Shown piece after piece: positions 37,037 to 44,677 of a DNA stretch of 64,000 bases. The stretch is from contig JAIXOI010000004.1 of assembly GCA_027486795.1 (NCBI GenBank), positions 51,378 to 115,377 of the forward strand, given 5' to 3'. The notes beneath the pieces were generated by a model. It was not told where the DNA came from. It searched no databases and saw only the letters and a program-made list of their open reading frames with translations. This DNA comes from Sphingobacteriales bacterium. Lineage in GTDB: Bacteria > Bacteroidota > Bacteroidia > Chitinophagales > CAIOSU01. Each line of letters starts with the position of its first letter. Positions within the stretch are counted from its first letter, which is position 1. Position numbers and translations under genes: made by a program.

Positions 37037-37502
37037 TTCTATTTTTCTTCCTTTTGCCAGTTGGCAATTGGGGTTTTTTGATGCAAATATTTAGGTTATC
37101 CAGCCTCTTCAATTCCCTTAGAGATATGTTTAACAATTCATCCGATGGCAGTACTTCGCGAGTTATCTTACCACCCCTAACTATATTCACGTCAAGTACT
37201 TGTGTTGTGTAAACTAACAAAGCTAAAAACTCAAGGTCAGCATTTATCGTTAGCCTATTTTGAAAGTTTTTATAGCCAACATATCTAACCTCAAAGTAGT
37301 GTTCTCCTTTGGGAAGAGTAATTCTAGCCTGTCCATCGAAATCAGTACTCCCGCATATATTTCCATCAACTTTTATTGTCGCAAAGGGCACGGGCTCGAA
37401 AGTGATACTATCTTGAACAGTGATAGTAATGGTAACAATATCCACTACCTGAGCCGATAACGTAAATGGTAAGAGTGAGATGAGTAAAACCAGCCAGCGC
37501 AT
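37023..37502 (-). CDS. Secreted carboxypeptidase-regulatory-like domain protein
   Basis: 159 aa from the ATG at 37500-37502, giving signal peptide MRWLVLLISLLPFTLSAQ. A single β-sandwich of the CarboxypepD_reg type follows: TITVQDSITFEPVPFATIKVDGNICGSTDFDGQARITLPKGEHYFEVRYVGYK. The C-terminal ~40 residues are basic and low in complexity (PTGKRKKNRTRNS); the last codons and stop come from an intergenic repeat, so the natural end may have been altered. Function unknown. Confidence 0.65.
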   Translation of the reverse strand: MRWLVLLISLLPFTLSAQVVDIVTITITVQDSITFEPVPFATIKVDGNICGSTDFDGQARITLPKGEHYFEVRYVGYKNFQNRLTINADLEFLALLVYTTQVLDVNIVRGGKITREVLPSDELLNISLRELKRLDNLNICIKKPQLPTGKRKKNRTRNS

Positions 37503-37528
37503 GGTTGTAAAACACATAACCGTAACAC

Positions 37529-37567
37529 AAAAAGTCTTGTGTCTTGTGTCTTATATCTTGTGTCTAT
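37529..37567. repeat. GTCTTGTGTCTTG family repeat
   Basis: Four imperfect ~10-bp units: GTCTTGTGTCTTGTGTCTTA then TATCTTGTGTCTA. Relatives at 20288-20322 and 39340-39366. Confidence 0.6.
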
Positions 37568-37571
37568 AAAC

Positions 37572-39254
37572 CTAGTTCTCGGCCAAATACTCGTGCACAA
37601 ACTTAATGGCCATAGCACCTTCGCCAACGGCAGAAGCCACGCGGTTCATAGCGCCTGAACGCACATCGCCAGCGGCAAAAATACCGGGTACACAGGTCTC
37701 TAGCATCATGGGTTCGCGGTCAAGTTTCCAAACTTTCTTAAAGGTATCATCAGTTAGCAAATCGCGGCCGGTTACTAAAAAGCCTTTGTCGTCTTTTAAT
37801 ACGCTATCGCCTAGCCAGTCGGTATATGGTTTAGCGCCAATAAATACGAACATAGCACTGGCATCTAGCACTTCGTCGGTATTGGTTTCAAGGCATTTTA
37901 TCACTAGTTGCTCCAGTTTGCCGTTTCCTCTGGCCTCTAACACATCCTTTTGGCCCCAAACCTCGATGTTTGGTGTGCCTGCAATCTGGTCGATAAGATA
38001 CGACGACATGGTAGCCGTAAGGTCCTTTTGCCTGATGAGGATAACTACCTTAGTGGCAAACTGCGATAAGTACATAGCACCTTGGCCAGCAGAATTGCCA
38101 CCACCTACCACTACTATGGTTTTATCTCGGCAAGCAGCGGCCTCGGTCATTGCTGCACCGTAATACACGCCCATACCTGTTAGCTCGGTTGCTCCTTTGG
38201 CTGGGTGGTATCTATAGTCTACGCCAGTGGTAATAACTATCGATTTGGTTACTATCTCTGAGCCGTCGGCTAGTTTAATGCGCTTATATTTAAGGTCGGG
38301 TACTATGCTCACTACCTCTTGCGGCGATAGTAGCTCGGCCCCAAACCGCGTGGCTTGGGTAATGGCCCTGCGCGCCAAATCGGAGCCACTAAGCCCATTG
38401 GGGAAACCTAAGTAATTCTCAATGCGAGAGCTGGTGCCCGCTTGTCCGCCGGGTGCCCGCTTTTCAATCAAGGCGGTTTTAAGGCCTTCGCTGGCACCGT
38501 ACACTGCTGCACCGAGGCCCGATGGGCCGGCGCCAACTATAACCACATCATAAAGTTCTTGTTTGGCGTGAGGTTGCATGCCTATGTGGCTAGCAATTAG
38601 GGTCATGGGCGGGTTGGCTTCTACCTTGCCGTCTTCAAAAACCACTACGGGCAGTTGTTTCCAATCTAAGCCATTGCGTTGTAATGTTTCTTGAGCCTCT
38701 TCATTGGTCTCTATATCCATCCAATGGTAGGGGATGAGGTTGGCGCTCAAAAAGTCTTTAATAGCGTGCGATTTGGGCGAATACTGGTAGCCAATAAGCT
38801 TGATGCCTTCGAACGGAGGCCTATAGGCGCCCTGCCAACTATCCAATAGGTCGTCGAGCACCGGAAAGAGTTTTTCTTCTGGTGGGTCCCAAGGTTTGGT
38901 TAGGTAGTAATCGAGCTGAACATCGTTAATGGCTTTTATAGCCGCATCAATATCAGAGTAGGCCGTTAGCAATACCCTTTTTGCATCAGGAAATGTTTTC
39001 TTGGCCTTCTCCAAAAAATCGACACCCAACATGTCGGGCATGCGCTGGTCGCTCAAGAACATGGCGACCGTTTCGTTTTTGTTCTTTAGCTCTGCGAGTG
39101 AGTCCAATGCCTCTTGCGGCAACTCTGTGCTCAAAACTCGATAGGTTTTTCGGTACTTGCCCTTCAAATCGCGGGTAATAGCTCTCAACACCGCTGGGTC
39201 GTCGTCAACGGCAAATATGATGGGTTGTTTGGCTTTTTTTTCTGTGCCTTCCAT
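37572..39254 (-). CDS. Response regulator fused to thioredoxin-reductase-like flavoprotein
   Basis: 560 aa. Receiver domain at 1-125: acidic pocket DDD 17-19, phospho-Asp D69 (FLSDQRMPD), Lys120 (YYLTKPWDPP). A glutaredoxin-like segment spans about 145-215 (IKLIGYQYSPKSHAIKDFLS ... LPVVVFEDG). The C-terminal FAD/NAD part begins VVIVGAGPSGLGAAVYGASEG, with NADP site VVVGGGNSAGQGA and FAD end GIFAAGDVRSGAMNRVASAVGEGAMA. The redox CxxC of true thioredoxin reductases is replaced (YYGAAMTEAAAC), so it is not a normal TrxR. Third in an operon with a cNMP-binding kinase, its probable phosphodonor. Confidence 0.9.
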   Translation of the reverse strand: MEGTEKKAKQPIIFAVDDDPAVLRAITRDLKGKYRKTYRVLSTELPQEALDSLAELKNKNETVAMFLSDQRMPDMLGVDFLEKAKKTFPDAKRVLLTAYSDIDAAIKAINDVQLDYYLTKPWDPPEEKLFPVLDDLLDSWQGAYRPPFEGIKLIGYQYSPKSHAIKDFLSANLIPYHWMDIETNEEAQETLQRNGLDWKQLPVVVFEDGKVEANPPMTLIASHIGMQPHAKQELYDVVIVGAGPSGLGAAVYGASEGLKTALIEKRAPGGQAGTSSRIENYLGFPNGLSGSDLARRAITQATRFGAELLSPQEVVSIVPDLKYKRIKLADGSEIVTKSIVITTGVDYRYHPAKGATELTGMGVYYGAAMTEAAACRDKTIVVVGGGNSAGQGAMYLSQFATKVVILIRQKDLTATMSSYLIDQIAGTPNIEVWGQKDVLEARGNGKLEQLVIKCLETNTDEVLDASAMFVFIGAKPYTDWLGDSVLKDDKGFLVTGRDLLTDDTFKKVWKLDREPMMLETCVPGIFAAGDVRSGAMNRVASAVGEGAMAIKFVHEYLAEN

Positions 39255-39363
39255 GTGTGAAAATTAATGTACGAAGTACAATTGTATTTAACTTGAAGGG
39301 TGAATTAGTCGAGTATTTACCCTCAACACCCCTTGGTTAAGTCTTGCGTCTTGTGTCTTCCGT

Positions 39364-40764
39364 CTAATTAAGAGGTATACATATCCTAAACTCGGTTTTG
39401 CCTGGTACAGAATATATTTTTATAACTCCTTTGTGCTGCTCCACTATCTTTTTTACAACCTCTAAGCCAAGTCCGGTGCCTTTACCCACTGCTTTGGTGG
39501 TAAAGAAGGGGTCGAACACTTTATCAATAATATCCTCGCTTATGCCAGGGCCGTTATCGATGATGCTAATTACTAGCGATTCGCGCTCCTGCTTCGTTAC
39601 TACCTCCAATACATTCCCATCGCGGCCCTCCATAGCATCCAGCGCATTGTCAATTAGGTTGGTGTAAACTTGGTTCATTTCGCTTACAAATAACCTTACT
39701 TGGGGTAAGGTTTCGTCAAAACGCTCAACAACCTTAACGCTGTTCTTCTTTACTTTATGGTTCAGCAAGGTAAGCGTGCTACGTATGCCTTCGCGCACAT
39801 CAACGGCTTCTACGTCGCTGGCTCTATCCATATGCGAGTAACTTTTTACCGAGTTCACTAGTGCCGATATTCGCTTTGATGCATCTTCTATTTCGCTCAC
39901 CATTTTTTCGGTGGTCATTACGTTATCCATCCAACTAAGCACAGGGGTTATTTCCTGCTTGCCAACACATTCCAATACTTTGTCTAGGTCTTCAACATCA
40001 TAGCCAAAATCGGCAAAGCTTTCGGCAAGCTCAAAACCATTATCAATACCATGGTCGTCCATCCATTCCACAATATCATCCTCGCGGGCGGTGCGTTCCA
40101 TCATACTTTGCTTTAAGCTGTTTATGCCTGCCAGTTTTTGATAAAGTATATCGTTCACGCAATCCACAGTTTCGGGTGTTACCTGCATCAACATTACCCG
40201 CTTAAACTTATCGGGCACATGGCTCAAGTGCTTTTTTAGCTCGCTAGCGCTGCGAACCACGGCTGCGGCAGGATTGTTAAGTTCATGCGCCAGGCCTGCC
40301 GAAAGTTTGCCCAACGAAATCATCTTCTCGTTTTGCGATTGCTGCTTGGTAAAGTCGCGAACACGACTGGTCATTAAGCTTACCAATTTTTGTGTTAGCT
40401 CGTGATGATTGCAAATCATATCCATAAAACAATCGCGGTGCAACGATAAAATGTCGGTATGTGCTAAGGTTACACCATTGCCTCCCGCCTTTACCATCCG
40501 GCTGTAAGGCAACACGCCAGTTACATCACCGGCTTCAAGTTCGCCAACATTCCTTCGTTGACCATTTTGGTTGAAATACAACAGTATTTTGCCAGAAAGT
40601 ATTATGTGCATCTCATTGGTAGGGTCGCCTTCCTTAAACAAGTAAGCATCTTTAAGAATAGTATAGTAGCGCGAGTTGCACACCAACCATTGCAGGTCGT
40701 CGTCGGGCACATCGGTAAACGTATCAAACGCCCGAAGGTGCTCCTTGGTTACTTTGGTTTCCAT
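39364..40764 (-). CDS. Cyclic-nucleotide-binding-domain sensor histidine kinase (soluble)
   Basis: 466 aa, no membrane segments. A CRP-like domain (about 10-135: YLFKEGDPTNEMHIILSGKILLYFNQNG, VGELEAGDVTGVL) precedes a HisKA helix with His160 (SLGKLSAGLAHELNNPAAAVVRSASELKKHL). The ATPase domain has N-box MNQVYTNLIDNALDAMEG, G1 IIDNGPGISEDI, and F/G2 FDPFFTTKAVGKGTGLGLEVVKKIVEQH. The CRP part lacks a DNA-binding helix. It sits between a small protein gene and the receiver-TrxR fusion, so those two proteins probably form one signalling pair (inference). Confidence 0.92.
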   Translation of the reverse strand: METKVTKEHLRAFDTFTDVPDDDLQWLVCNSRYYTILKDAYLFKEGDPTNEMHIILSGKILLYFNQNGQRRNVGELEAGDVTGVLPYSRMVKAGGNGVTLAHTDILSLHRDCFMDMICNHHELTQKLVSLMTSRVRDFTKQQSQNEKMISLGKLSAGLAHELNNPAAAVVRSASELKKHLSHVPDKFKRVMLMQVTPETVDCVNDILYQKLAGINSLKQSMMERTAREDDIVEWMDDHGIDNGFELAESFADFGYDVEDLDKVLECVGKQEITPVLSWMDNVMTTEKMVSEIEDASKRISALVNSVKSYSHMDRASDVEAVDVREGIRSTLTLLNHKVKKNSVKVVERFDETLPQVRLFVSEMNQVYTNLIDNALDAMEGRDGNVLEVVTKQERESLVISIIDNGPGISEDIIDKVFDPFFTTKAVGKGTGLGLEVVKKIVEQHKGVIKIYSVPGKTEFRICIPLN

Positions 40765-40769
40765 GAAGC

Positions 40770-41069
40770 TTAATGTTTAATATCGAGTTTGGCCATCATT
40801 GCAGTACTCACCGAATCGGCATACACCCCATAGGCGCTTACTAGGATGCCGCGCAGGCCATCAACGCTTTCAATGGCATACAGAATGCTGCTATCGTCGG
40901 GGCTGGTCATGCCCTCAAAACGGTAAACCTCGGTTACCTCAAACTCCTCTGGCGATAACTGCCTGCCAGCTGCAGTGCAATCTAGGCGGCTTTCCTTTAA
41001 GTTAAAATCGTAGGTATATCCTTTGGCTTTAAGGCCGTTAATGGCATCTACTAAAGTATCGTAAGCCAT
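40770..41069 (-). CDS. Small conserved Bacteroidota protein (often mislabelled phosphoribosylpyrophosphate synthetase)
   Basis: 99 aa: MAYDTLVDAINGLKAKGYTYDFNLKESRLDC, then LSPEEFEVTEVYRFEGMTSPDDSSILYAIESVDGLRGILVSAYGVYAD. I recognise this as a small conserved protein of Bacteroidota whose database name refers to PRPP synthetase, although at 99 aa with no PRPP loop it cannot be one. First gene of the operon with the cNMP-binding kinase (5-bp gap), suggesting a part in that signalling pathway. Confidence 0.72.
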   Translation of the reverse strand: MAYDTLVDAINGLKAKGYTYDFNLKESRLDCTAAGRQLSPEEFEVTEVYRFEGMTSPDDSSILYAIESVDGLRGILVSAYGVYADSVSTAMMAKLDIKH

Positions 41070-41411
41070 GGGTTCGTAGTTTGGTTAGTATTCGTAAATT
41101 TAGTAACCGCAGACGAATAATGATGGTTCGTTATTGTTTATTTAATAATTATTAACCCTAGCTAAATAATGCTACTCAACTTCAATCCACCGATATAGCA
41201 ATAGCCATAAAAATCTAAGCCCAATAATGTTAATGCTCACGGCATCCATCAATCCTAGGTCGCGTTTAAGTGGGCTTGTGGTTGTTGAGGGCTAAGATAT
41301 GGGCTTTTGTGCAGGGTGGTAATTGTCGTGTGGTAAAGATTGAGTTATCAATGTTATTGCAACTTCTTTAGTTGGTTTTTTGGTTATCTTAGTAATGAAA
41401 TTGTGCCTATT
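41070..41411. other. Intergenic region, no gene seen
   Basis: 342 bp between the divergent signalling operon and the first toxin-antitoxin module. It contains AT-rich stretches (TTTAATAATTATTAACCC near 41140) but I see no convincing ORF, RNA gene or full consensus promoter. Confidence 0.6.
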
Positions 41412-41660
41412 ATGACAACAAAAGCATTATTGGAAGAGCTGCACCACTTGATTGATAGCAAAAAGGACAATGGAGCCATCCTTCAAAAAGTATATGATAT
41501 ACTAAAAGAGGATAACCAAGAAGGAGCAACCGACTGGTGGGACGAAATGACGGACGAGCAACGAGCTCAGCAAGAAAAAGCAGAAGAAGACATAAGACTT
41601 GGCCGAAACCTTGTGCCCCATGAAGAAGCCATGAAAAGAGCAAAGAAATGGCTAGAATAG
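41412..41660 (+). CDS. Antitoxin-like addiction module component
   Basis: 82 aa from the ATG at 41412; the open frame upstream is not protein-like. MTTKALLEELHHLIDSKKDNGAILQKVYDILKE is followed by a very acidic linker (WWDEMTDEQRAQQEKAEEDIRLG) and a basic end. Size, charge pattern and a 13-bp overlap with a downstream RelE/ParE gene indicate an antitoxin; the DNA-binding fold is not clear. Confidence 0.72.
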   Translation: MTTKALLEELHHLIDSKKDNGAILQKVYDILKEDNQEGATDWWDEMTDEQRAQQEKAEEDIRLGRNLVPHEEAMKRAKKWLE

Positions 41661-41932
41661 TTGTTTGGCAGGAGGATGCCACTGTCAATTTTGAAAAAAC
41701 AGTGGCTTACTTGGTTGAGGATTGGGGCAAAAAAGTAGCTAGCGAATTCTATGACGAAGTTCACGACAATATCAACTTGATTATACAATTCCCACAAATT
41801 GGTAATAAGACCTCAAAAAGAAGAAACAAATACAAACGTGTGATAAGGCACAGGACAAGTATCATATATCAAGTTTCTGGAGATACAATTTATGTAACCG
41901 ATATTTGGGACAACCGCCGTAAACCCAAATGA
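41648..41932 (+). CDS. RelE/ParE family toxin
   Basis: 94 aa: MARIVVWQEDATVNFEKTVAYLVEDWGKKVASEFYDEVHDNINLIIQFPQIGNK, then KYKRVIRHRTSIIYQVSGDTIYVTDIWDNRRKPK. The helix-hairpin then β-sheet with a basic strand and closing D-x-R-R are the ParE/RelE pattern. By family it acts on gyrase or ribosome-bound mRNA. It overlaps its antitoxin by 13 bp and its stop overlaps the ATG of the DUF2279 gene (ATGA), tying the toxin to translation of that gene. Confidence 0.87.
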   Translation: MARIVVWQEDATVNFEKTVAYLVEDWGKKVASEFYDEVHDNINLIIQFPQIGNKTSKRRNKYKRVIRHRTSIIYQVSGDTIYVTDIWDNRRKPK

Positions 41933-42897
41933 AACACCTTATACTATCCCTCATCCTCCTCCTCTGCTTGGCCCTCACTGCCCAAGCACAAACCCGTGCC
42001 CGCTTTTTGGATGTGGATACCACAAAGAACCCCCTCAAAATAGGCCTCGTAAGCGGCGGCATACTGGGCACCTACGGCCTCGCCTTGGGCGGCCTAAACT
42101 ACTATTGGTACAAAGGCTACCCCCGCAGCGCGTTCCATAGCTTTAACGATAGCCGCGAATGGATGGGCGTGGATAAGGCCGGGCACATGTTCAATAGTTA
42201 CTACCAGAGCCGCTGGGCCATGGGCATGTACCGTTGGACGGGCGTAAAAAACCGTACCGCCGTGTGGGTGGGTGGCCTCACGGGCACCTTTTTGCAAAGC
42301 AGCATTGAAATACTCGATGGGTTTAGCGACAAATGGGGCTTTAGCTATTACGATTTCGGGGCCAACATGCTCGGCTCGGCGCTCGTGATAGGGCAGGAGC
42401 TTACCTGGGGCGAACAGCGCATAGTCATGAAAATATCGGCGCACCGCCCCGCGTACCCTGCCGACCTTGAAAGCCGCGCCGCCAGCCTTTACGGCACCAC
42501 CGCGCCCGAAGTGCTGCTGAAAGACTATAACGCCATTACCACCTGGTTTTCGTTCAATGTTTCGTCGTTCATCAAGCGCGAAAACAACTTCCCGAAGTGG
42601 TTGAACGTGGCCGTGGGCTATGGTGCCAACGGCATGTATGGCGGCTTTGAGAACAAATGGTGCCAAGACCGCGATGTGGAGTTTTGCGACTGCGACCCCG
42701 CCCAACAAGTGGTGCGCACCGATGTGCGCCGCTACCCGCAGTTTTACCTATCATTAGACATTGACCTCACGCGCATCAAAACCAAATCGAAAGCCCTGCG
42801 CGCCCTCTTTGGCGTGTTCAACATCATCAAAATACCCGCCCCCACCATCGAGTTCAACCCCGTGGATAAGGTGAAGTTCCATCCGTTGTTTTTTTAG
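41929..42897 (+). CDS. DUF2279 family envelope protein
   Basis: 322 aa. Signal peptide MKHLILSLILLLCLALTAQAQ, then YWYKGYPRSAFHSFNDSREWMGVDKAGHMFNSYYQSRWAMGMYRWTGV, the DUF2279 core (D-KxGH-F..Y..S). Membrane-associated helices follow (GGLTGTFLQSSIEILDGFSDKWGFSYYDFGANMLGS), then a β-rich C-terminus ending KFHPLFF. Function unknown. The gene is GC-richer than the operon at 44.7-47.8 kb. Its last 56 bp are repeated exactly twice downstream, and a toxin gene overlaps its start. Confidence 0.85.
   Translation: MKHLILSLILLLCLALTAQAQTRARFLDVDTTKNPLKIGLVSGGILGTYGLALGGLNYYWYKGYPRSAFHSFNDSREWMGVDKAGHMFNSYYQSRWAMGMYRWTGVKNRTAVWVGGLTGTFLQSSIEILDGFSDKWGFSYYDFGANMLGSALVIGQELTWGEQRIVMKISAHRPAYPADLESRAASLYGTTAPEVLLKDYNAITTWFSFNVSSFIKRENNFPKWLNVAVGYGANGMYGGFENKWCQDRDVEFCDCDPAQQVVRTDVRRYPQFYLSLDIDLTRIKTKSKALRALFGVFNIIKIPAPTIEFNPVDKVKFHPLFF
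42841..42897 (+). repeat. Direct repeat copy A (3' end of DUF2279 gene)
   Basis: The 56-bp core 42841-42896 (from CCCACCATCGAGTTCAACCC to GTTGTTTTTTTA) is the true 3' end of the DUF2279 gene. The same 56 bp recur without change at 43537-43592 and 44432-44487. Confidence 0.9.
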
Positions 42898-43016
42898 TAT
42901 CAAGTATTGAGTATCAAGTATCAAGACTTTTATGGGTTTGTGCGGAATGTTTGTGCTGGTGGTTTTGTTATACATACCAACAAGATTTATTAACTTAGGC
43001 ATACAAACGCTGAGCA

Positions 43017-43208
43017 ATGAAAGGCACGCAATATATAGTAGATGAGAAAGGCAAACGGGTTTCGGTACTGGTGCCGGTGCGCGAATACGAAAAGCTGGTA
43101 GAAGCTCGCGAAGAGTTGGACGACATCCGCCTGTACGATGCCGTGAAAGCCAAAAATGAGCCTACCATAAAGCTGCAGGAGTATATAAAAAAGAGAAGAA
43201 GCAAGTGA
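43017..43208 (+). CDS. Antitoxin of a RelBE/ParDE-like module
   Basis: 63 aa: MKGTQYIVDEKGKRVSVLVPVREYEKLVEAREELDDIRLYDAVKAKN, then LQEYIKKRRSK. The N-terminal β-strand then EYEKL..L helix is the usual Phd/RelB-like dimerisation fold seen in short antitoxins. It ends in a GTGA overlap with the toxin gene. Confidence 0.82.
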   Translation: MKGTQYIVDEKGKRVSVLVPVREYEKLVEAREELDDIRLYDAVKAKNEPTIKLQEYIKKRRSK

Positions 43209-43462
43209 GCACTTACGAAGTAAGCCTTACACGCACTGCGCAAAAGCAATTGGATAAATTGCCCGATGATGTAGCCGAAGATTTGCTGGAGGCTATTGTT
43301 GCCCTGTCCGACAATCCAAGGCCGAATGGGTGCAAAAAACTAAAAGGTAGGAGCGGCTACCGAATTAGAAAGGGCGTTTATCGTATAATCTATGATATTT
43401 TCGATAAACAGCTATTAGTAGAAGTGGTGGCTATAGGCCACAGGCGAGAGATATACGAATAA
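43205..43462 (+). CDS. RelE/ParE family toxin
   Basis: 85 aa, GTG start at 43205 overlapping the antitoxin stop. MSTYEVSLTRTAQKQLDKLPDDVAEDLLEAIVALSDNPRPNGCKKLKGRSGYRIRKGVYRIIYDI, closing VVAIGHRREIYE. This is a textbook RelE-type mRNA interferase: R-x-G-x-Y-R-I-x-Y core and basic C-terminal HRREIY. The module lies alone between direct repeat copies A and B. Confidence 0.93.
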   Translation: MSTYEVSLTRTAQKQLDKLPDDVAEDLLEAIVALSDNPRPNGCKKLKGRSGYRIRKGVYRIIYDIFDKQLLVEVVAIGHRREIYE

Positions 43463-43484
43463 TATCCTCCTTGCTCATCTGTTC

Positions 43485-43593
43485 CAAAGCCCTGCTGGCG
43501 CTATTTGGCGTGTTCAACATCATCAAGATACCCGCGCCCACCATCGAGTTCAACCCCGTGGATAAGGTGAAGTTCCATCCGTTGTTTTTTTAA
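43485..43593 (+). repeat. Direct repeat copy B, diverged extended 3' end of DUF2279 gene
   Basis: About 108 bp readable in frame as SKALLALFGVFNIIKIPAPT and on to HPLFF-stop. The first ~50 bp differ from copy A at several mostly synonymous sites (plus Arg to Leu), whereas the last 56 bp (43537-43592) are identical. It has no start codon and is not expressed as such. Confidence 0.9.
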
Positions 43594-43658
43594 AATAGAG
43601 GCAACTTGCCAGCCTGCCGGCAAGAACAAAGGATAATCTGCACCAATCAACCAGCAAA

Positions 43659-43970
43659 CTACTTACTATAAAATACCACACCCACCCGCTCAATATGGGA
43701 TAGCAGCTCGGGGTTGCTGATTTGGTGGTGTATAGAGAGGTCAATGGTATAGGGTAGTAGCAAATCGTCCAGCTCCCATGCTATGCGGTGCTGAATGGTT
43801 AATGTAAGCTGGCTGCCCTTCATGGTAAGGTCAATATCAGAGCTGGGGCGGTAGTTGCCCTTGGCCCGCGAGCCGTACAATACCACCTGCTCTACCTCGG
43901 GGTGCTTGGCAAACACACCCTGCATCTGGCTTATGGTTTCGTCGTTTAGGCCAAATCTCATATTAGGCAT
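43659..43970 (-). CDS. MNT-type minimal nucleotidyltransferase antitoxin (HI0073/MntA-like)
   Basis: 103 aa. The nucleotidyltransferase motif GS-x10-D-x-D is complete (GS33-34, D45, D47 in LYGSRAKGNYRPSSDIDL). In characterised pairs this protein neutralises the HEPN toxin by AMPylating it. It overlaps the upstream HEPN gene by 8 bp. Located between direct repeats B and C, on the opposite strand to the neighbouring modules. Confidence 0.9.
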   Translation of the reverse strand: MPNMRFGLNDETISQMQGVFAKHPEVEQVVLYGSRAKGNYRPSSDIDLTMKGSQLTLTIQHRIAWELDDLLLPYTIDLSIHHQISNPELLSHIERVGVVFYSK

Positions 43971-44376
43971 TATTTAGGTGGCTCAACAAAGCAGCCTCCA
44001 AATCTTTAAAAGCCTTATGGTAGCGGCCTTTTACTGCCGTGCTTACCTCTTCGGCCGTATCGGGGTTGTAAGTGTGCACGGTAAGTTGCCGGCTTTTTAT
44101 CATCGCCATCCAAGTTTCGCCGTCGGCTATCAGCTCGCGGCCGAACGCCAGCCTAAAAGCATCGCGGCTGCCCTGTATATCGGCCTCACCTTGGTTTTTG
44201 TAGAAATCTTTAATGGTGAGCCAAGCCATTTCGAAAGTGTACTCAAAGGCCTTTATGAGTCCTTGCTGTTCCATTTCGTTCAAATCCACCTGTTGCACAA
44301 AACGGCTAAGTTGTGCCAGTGCTTTTTGGTAGTTGGCAAACCGTTGGGTCCAGCGTATGTCGGGGCTCTGTTCCAT
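43963..44376 (-). CDS. HEPN-type toxin / HI0074-family nucleotidyltransferase partner (HepT-like)
   Basis: 137 aa from the ATG at 44374-44376. Helical bundle MEQSPDIRWTQRFANYQKALAQL, LIKAFEYTFEMAWLTIKDFYKNQGE, SRDAFRLAFGRELI. The HEPN RNase motif R-x4-H-x-Y is intact (R96, H101, Y103 in SRQLTVHTYNP), so it may be an active toxin. Members of the HI0074 family are otherwise called nucleotidyltransferase substrate-binding proteins. Paired with the MNT gene. Confidence 0.88.
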   Translation of the reverse strand: MEQSPDIRWTQRFANYQKALAQLSRFVQQVDLNEMEQQGLIKAFEYTFEMAWLTIKDFYKNQGEADIQGSRDAFRLAFGRELIADGETWMAMIKSRQLTVHTYNPDTAEEVSTAVKGRYHKAFKDLEAALLSHLNNA

Positions 44377-44429
44377 AGCACCCAAATTTAGCAATAATAT
44401 GGCATTGGTGCACTGGCTCTAATCTCGCC

Positions 44430-44488
44430 CCCCCACCATCGAGTTCAACCCCGTGGATAAGGTGAAGTTCCATCCGTTGTTTTTTTAG
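44430..44488 (+). repeat. Direct repeat copy C (shortest)
   Basis: Only the 56-bp core (44432-44487), plus one or two C residues, is shared with copies A and B; upstream sequence is unrelated. It marks the right edge of the MNT/HEPN segment and the left edge of the AT-rich operon region. Confidence 0.9.
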
Positions 44489-44677
44489 TGGGGGGTGAGG
44501 GTGTTTAGCATTTTGCGACTGATAGCTTTTGCAGAGAGGGTTTTTTCGGTAGGTGTTGATAATAGAAAAGTAAATACTGGATTAATTGATGACTAGTTGA
44601 AACACTTGTACTAGATATGGGGAGAAGCATTATGAATACACCAATTATGTTTAAATTAGCAGCATACCTTAATTTTT

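Noticed and set aside
37572..39254. Plain thioredoxin reductase (TrxB)
   Set aside because: The protein has a receiver domain and lacks the CxxC redox pair, so the simple label would mislead.
43603..43625. Inverted repeat CTTGCC..GGCAAG as terminator of the MNT/HEPN unit
   Set aside because: The stem is only 6-8 bp and no T run follows on the minus strand.
42841..44488. The 56-bp repeat as an integron attC site
   Set aside because: It has one RYYYAAC-like word (GTTCAAC) but no matching GTTRRRY end and no imperfect palindrome along its length, and copy A is the coding end of a gene. No intI is visible.
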